Both the position numbers and the translations under genes were made by a program. Of a stretch of 64,000 nucleotides of DNA, positions 63,284 to 64,000 are shown in pieces. This DNA comes from Martinezella tropici (GTDB lineage: Bacteria; Pseudomonadota; Alphaproteobacteria; Rhizobiales; Rhizobiaceae), in contig NZ_VNIP01000003.1 in assembly GCF_008370325.1 (NCBI RefSeq), forward strand, positions 186,001 to 250,000, given 5' to 3'. The notes beneath the pieces are model-generated. The model was not told the DNA's origin. It made no database searches and worked only from the letters and a program-made list of their open reading frames with translations. The stretch's first letter is position 1, and every line of letters begins with the position of its first letter.

Positions 63284-64000
63284 ATGAGCCGCCAAGAGAT
63301 CAACCGTTCTGCCGAAATGGAAGTTTTCGTGCGCGCCGTGGAACTTGGCGGCTTCACCGCTGCCGCCACGGCCTGCCGCATGACGCCCTCAGCGGTCAGC
63401 AAACTTATCACAAGGCTGGAAAGGCGTCTTGGCGCCCGTCTCATCAACCGCTCGACACGGCGGCTCCAGCTCACCCCCGAGGGCTGCGCCTTCTTTGAGC
63501 GGAGCGTTGCCATCCTCGCCGATATCGCCGAGGCAGAACGCCACGCCTCGGCGGGAGAGCAGGCCGCCGGCCATATACGCATCAACACCAGCGGCTCGTT
63601 CGGAAACCATGTGCTGGCCCCGCTTGTGCCCGCTTTCATGGCGCTGCACCCGAATATCTCGCTGGAGATCTTCCACACCGACCGAATCGTCGATCTCATG
63701 GAAGAGCGAGCCGATGTCGCAATCCGCGCCGGGCCGCTGAAAAGCTCCAGCCTGACGGCCCGCAAGCTTGGAGCAGCGCGCAAGGTCATCGTCGCTTCGC
63801 CAGCTTATCTGCAGCGGCACGGCATGCCCCGTTCCTTAACCGAACTGGAGAAACATTGCCGCATCGGCTTTGCCTATTCCCGGGCAATCGAAGGCTGGCC
63901 GTTGCTGGTTGACGGCGAGATTGCGACGATACCGACCCCTCGCAGCCTGCAGGTGAGCGACGGAGAGGCCATGCGCCACCTTGCGCTCGGTGCCGCCGGC
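63284..64000 (+). CDS. LysR-family regulator (cut by right window edge)
   Basis: An open frame from ATG 63284 runs to the last base without a stop, giving 239 residues of an expected 300. The HTH is GFTAAATACRMTPSAVSKLI. The effector domain starts GHIRINTSGSFGNHVLAPLV and contains EERADVAIRAGPL. It belongs to the common reductase-linked LysR subgroup and is divergent from an aldo/keto reductase gene. Confidence 0.9.
   Translation, partial: MSRQEINRSAEMEVFVRAVELGGFTAAATACRMTPSAVSKLITRLERRLGARLINRSTRRLQLTPEGCAFFERSVAILADIAEAERHASAGEQAAGHIRINTSGSFGNHVLAPLVPAFMALHPNISLEIFHTDRIVDLMEERADVAIRAGPLKSSSLTARKLGAARKVIVASPAYLQRHGMPRSLTELEKHCRIGFAYSRAIEGWPLLVDGEIATIPTPRSLQVSDGEAMRHLALGAAG

Overview
This is a GC-rich alphaproteobacterial chromosomal (or chromid) segment. 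It looks like a Rhizobium or close relative. The supporting signs are a RopA-type porin, a thiCOSGE operon behind a TPP riboswitch, a PutA without a DNA-binding domain paired with a divergent Lrp-type regulator, nadABC with a NadQ/NrtR-type regulator, a RIME-like intergenic palindrome, and many ABC importers each with its own regulator. The genus is an inference from protein style; no rRNA or tRNA gene is present to confirm it. I see no IS element, phage or CRISPR array.

Layout. 1-10 kb: an ECF sigma factor coupled to a probable anti-sigma gene (cut by the left edge), a Ser-rich EF-hand protein, a TetR regulator, a porin, a GT-A-like glycosyltransferase, then the TPP riboswitch and thiC-thiO-thiS-thiG-thiE. 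10-18 kb: small secreted and unknown proteins and several regulator/target pairs (DUF1989 with LysR, AraC with an NmrA-like reductase, LysR with a 4-OT tautomerase, an orphan LacI). 18-22 kb: putR/putA. 22.4-29.7 kb: a LacI-controlled sugar ABC importer with a cytoplasmic GH127 beta-L-arabinofuranosidase. 29.7-32.8 kb: a VapBC-like module and a YdeP/FdhF-like molybdopterin oxidoreductase.

32.9-47.6 kb is the most interesting part: a peptidoglycan-fragment (anhydro-muropeptide/MurNAc) salvage locus. One arm is murQ, a peptide-type ABC importer (SBP, two permeases, fused double ATPase), an SxxK serine hydrolase and anmK, with a lytic transglycosylase further downstream. The other arm is an extra murA plus a BadF/NagK-type sugar kinase. 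A divergent RpiR/MurR-type regulator and an unusual SDR follow. The murQ and murA promoters share one architecture: a GGAAT-N5-ATTCC palindrome exactly 8 nt upstream of a TTGAC(A/G) -35 box, plus a GGAAT half-site in the spacer. A toxin-antitoxin pair sits between the two arms.

47.7-48.4 kb holds a third toxin-antitoxin module. 48.5-52.8 kb holds nadC-nadB-nadA with nadQ directly upstream and a doubled CTCA-N3-TGAG operator in the nadA promoter. 53-59.5 kb holds a GntR-controlled cluster: an SsuA/TauA-like ABC importer, an IlvD/Edd-family sugar-acid dehydratase very like L-arabinonate dehydratase, and an RraA-fold aldolase-like protein. 59.6-64 kb holds a DUF922 protein, recX, two convergent aldo/keto reductases and a LysR gene cut by the right edge.
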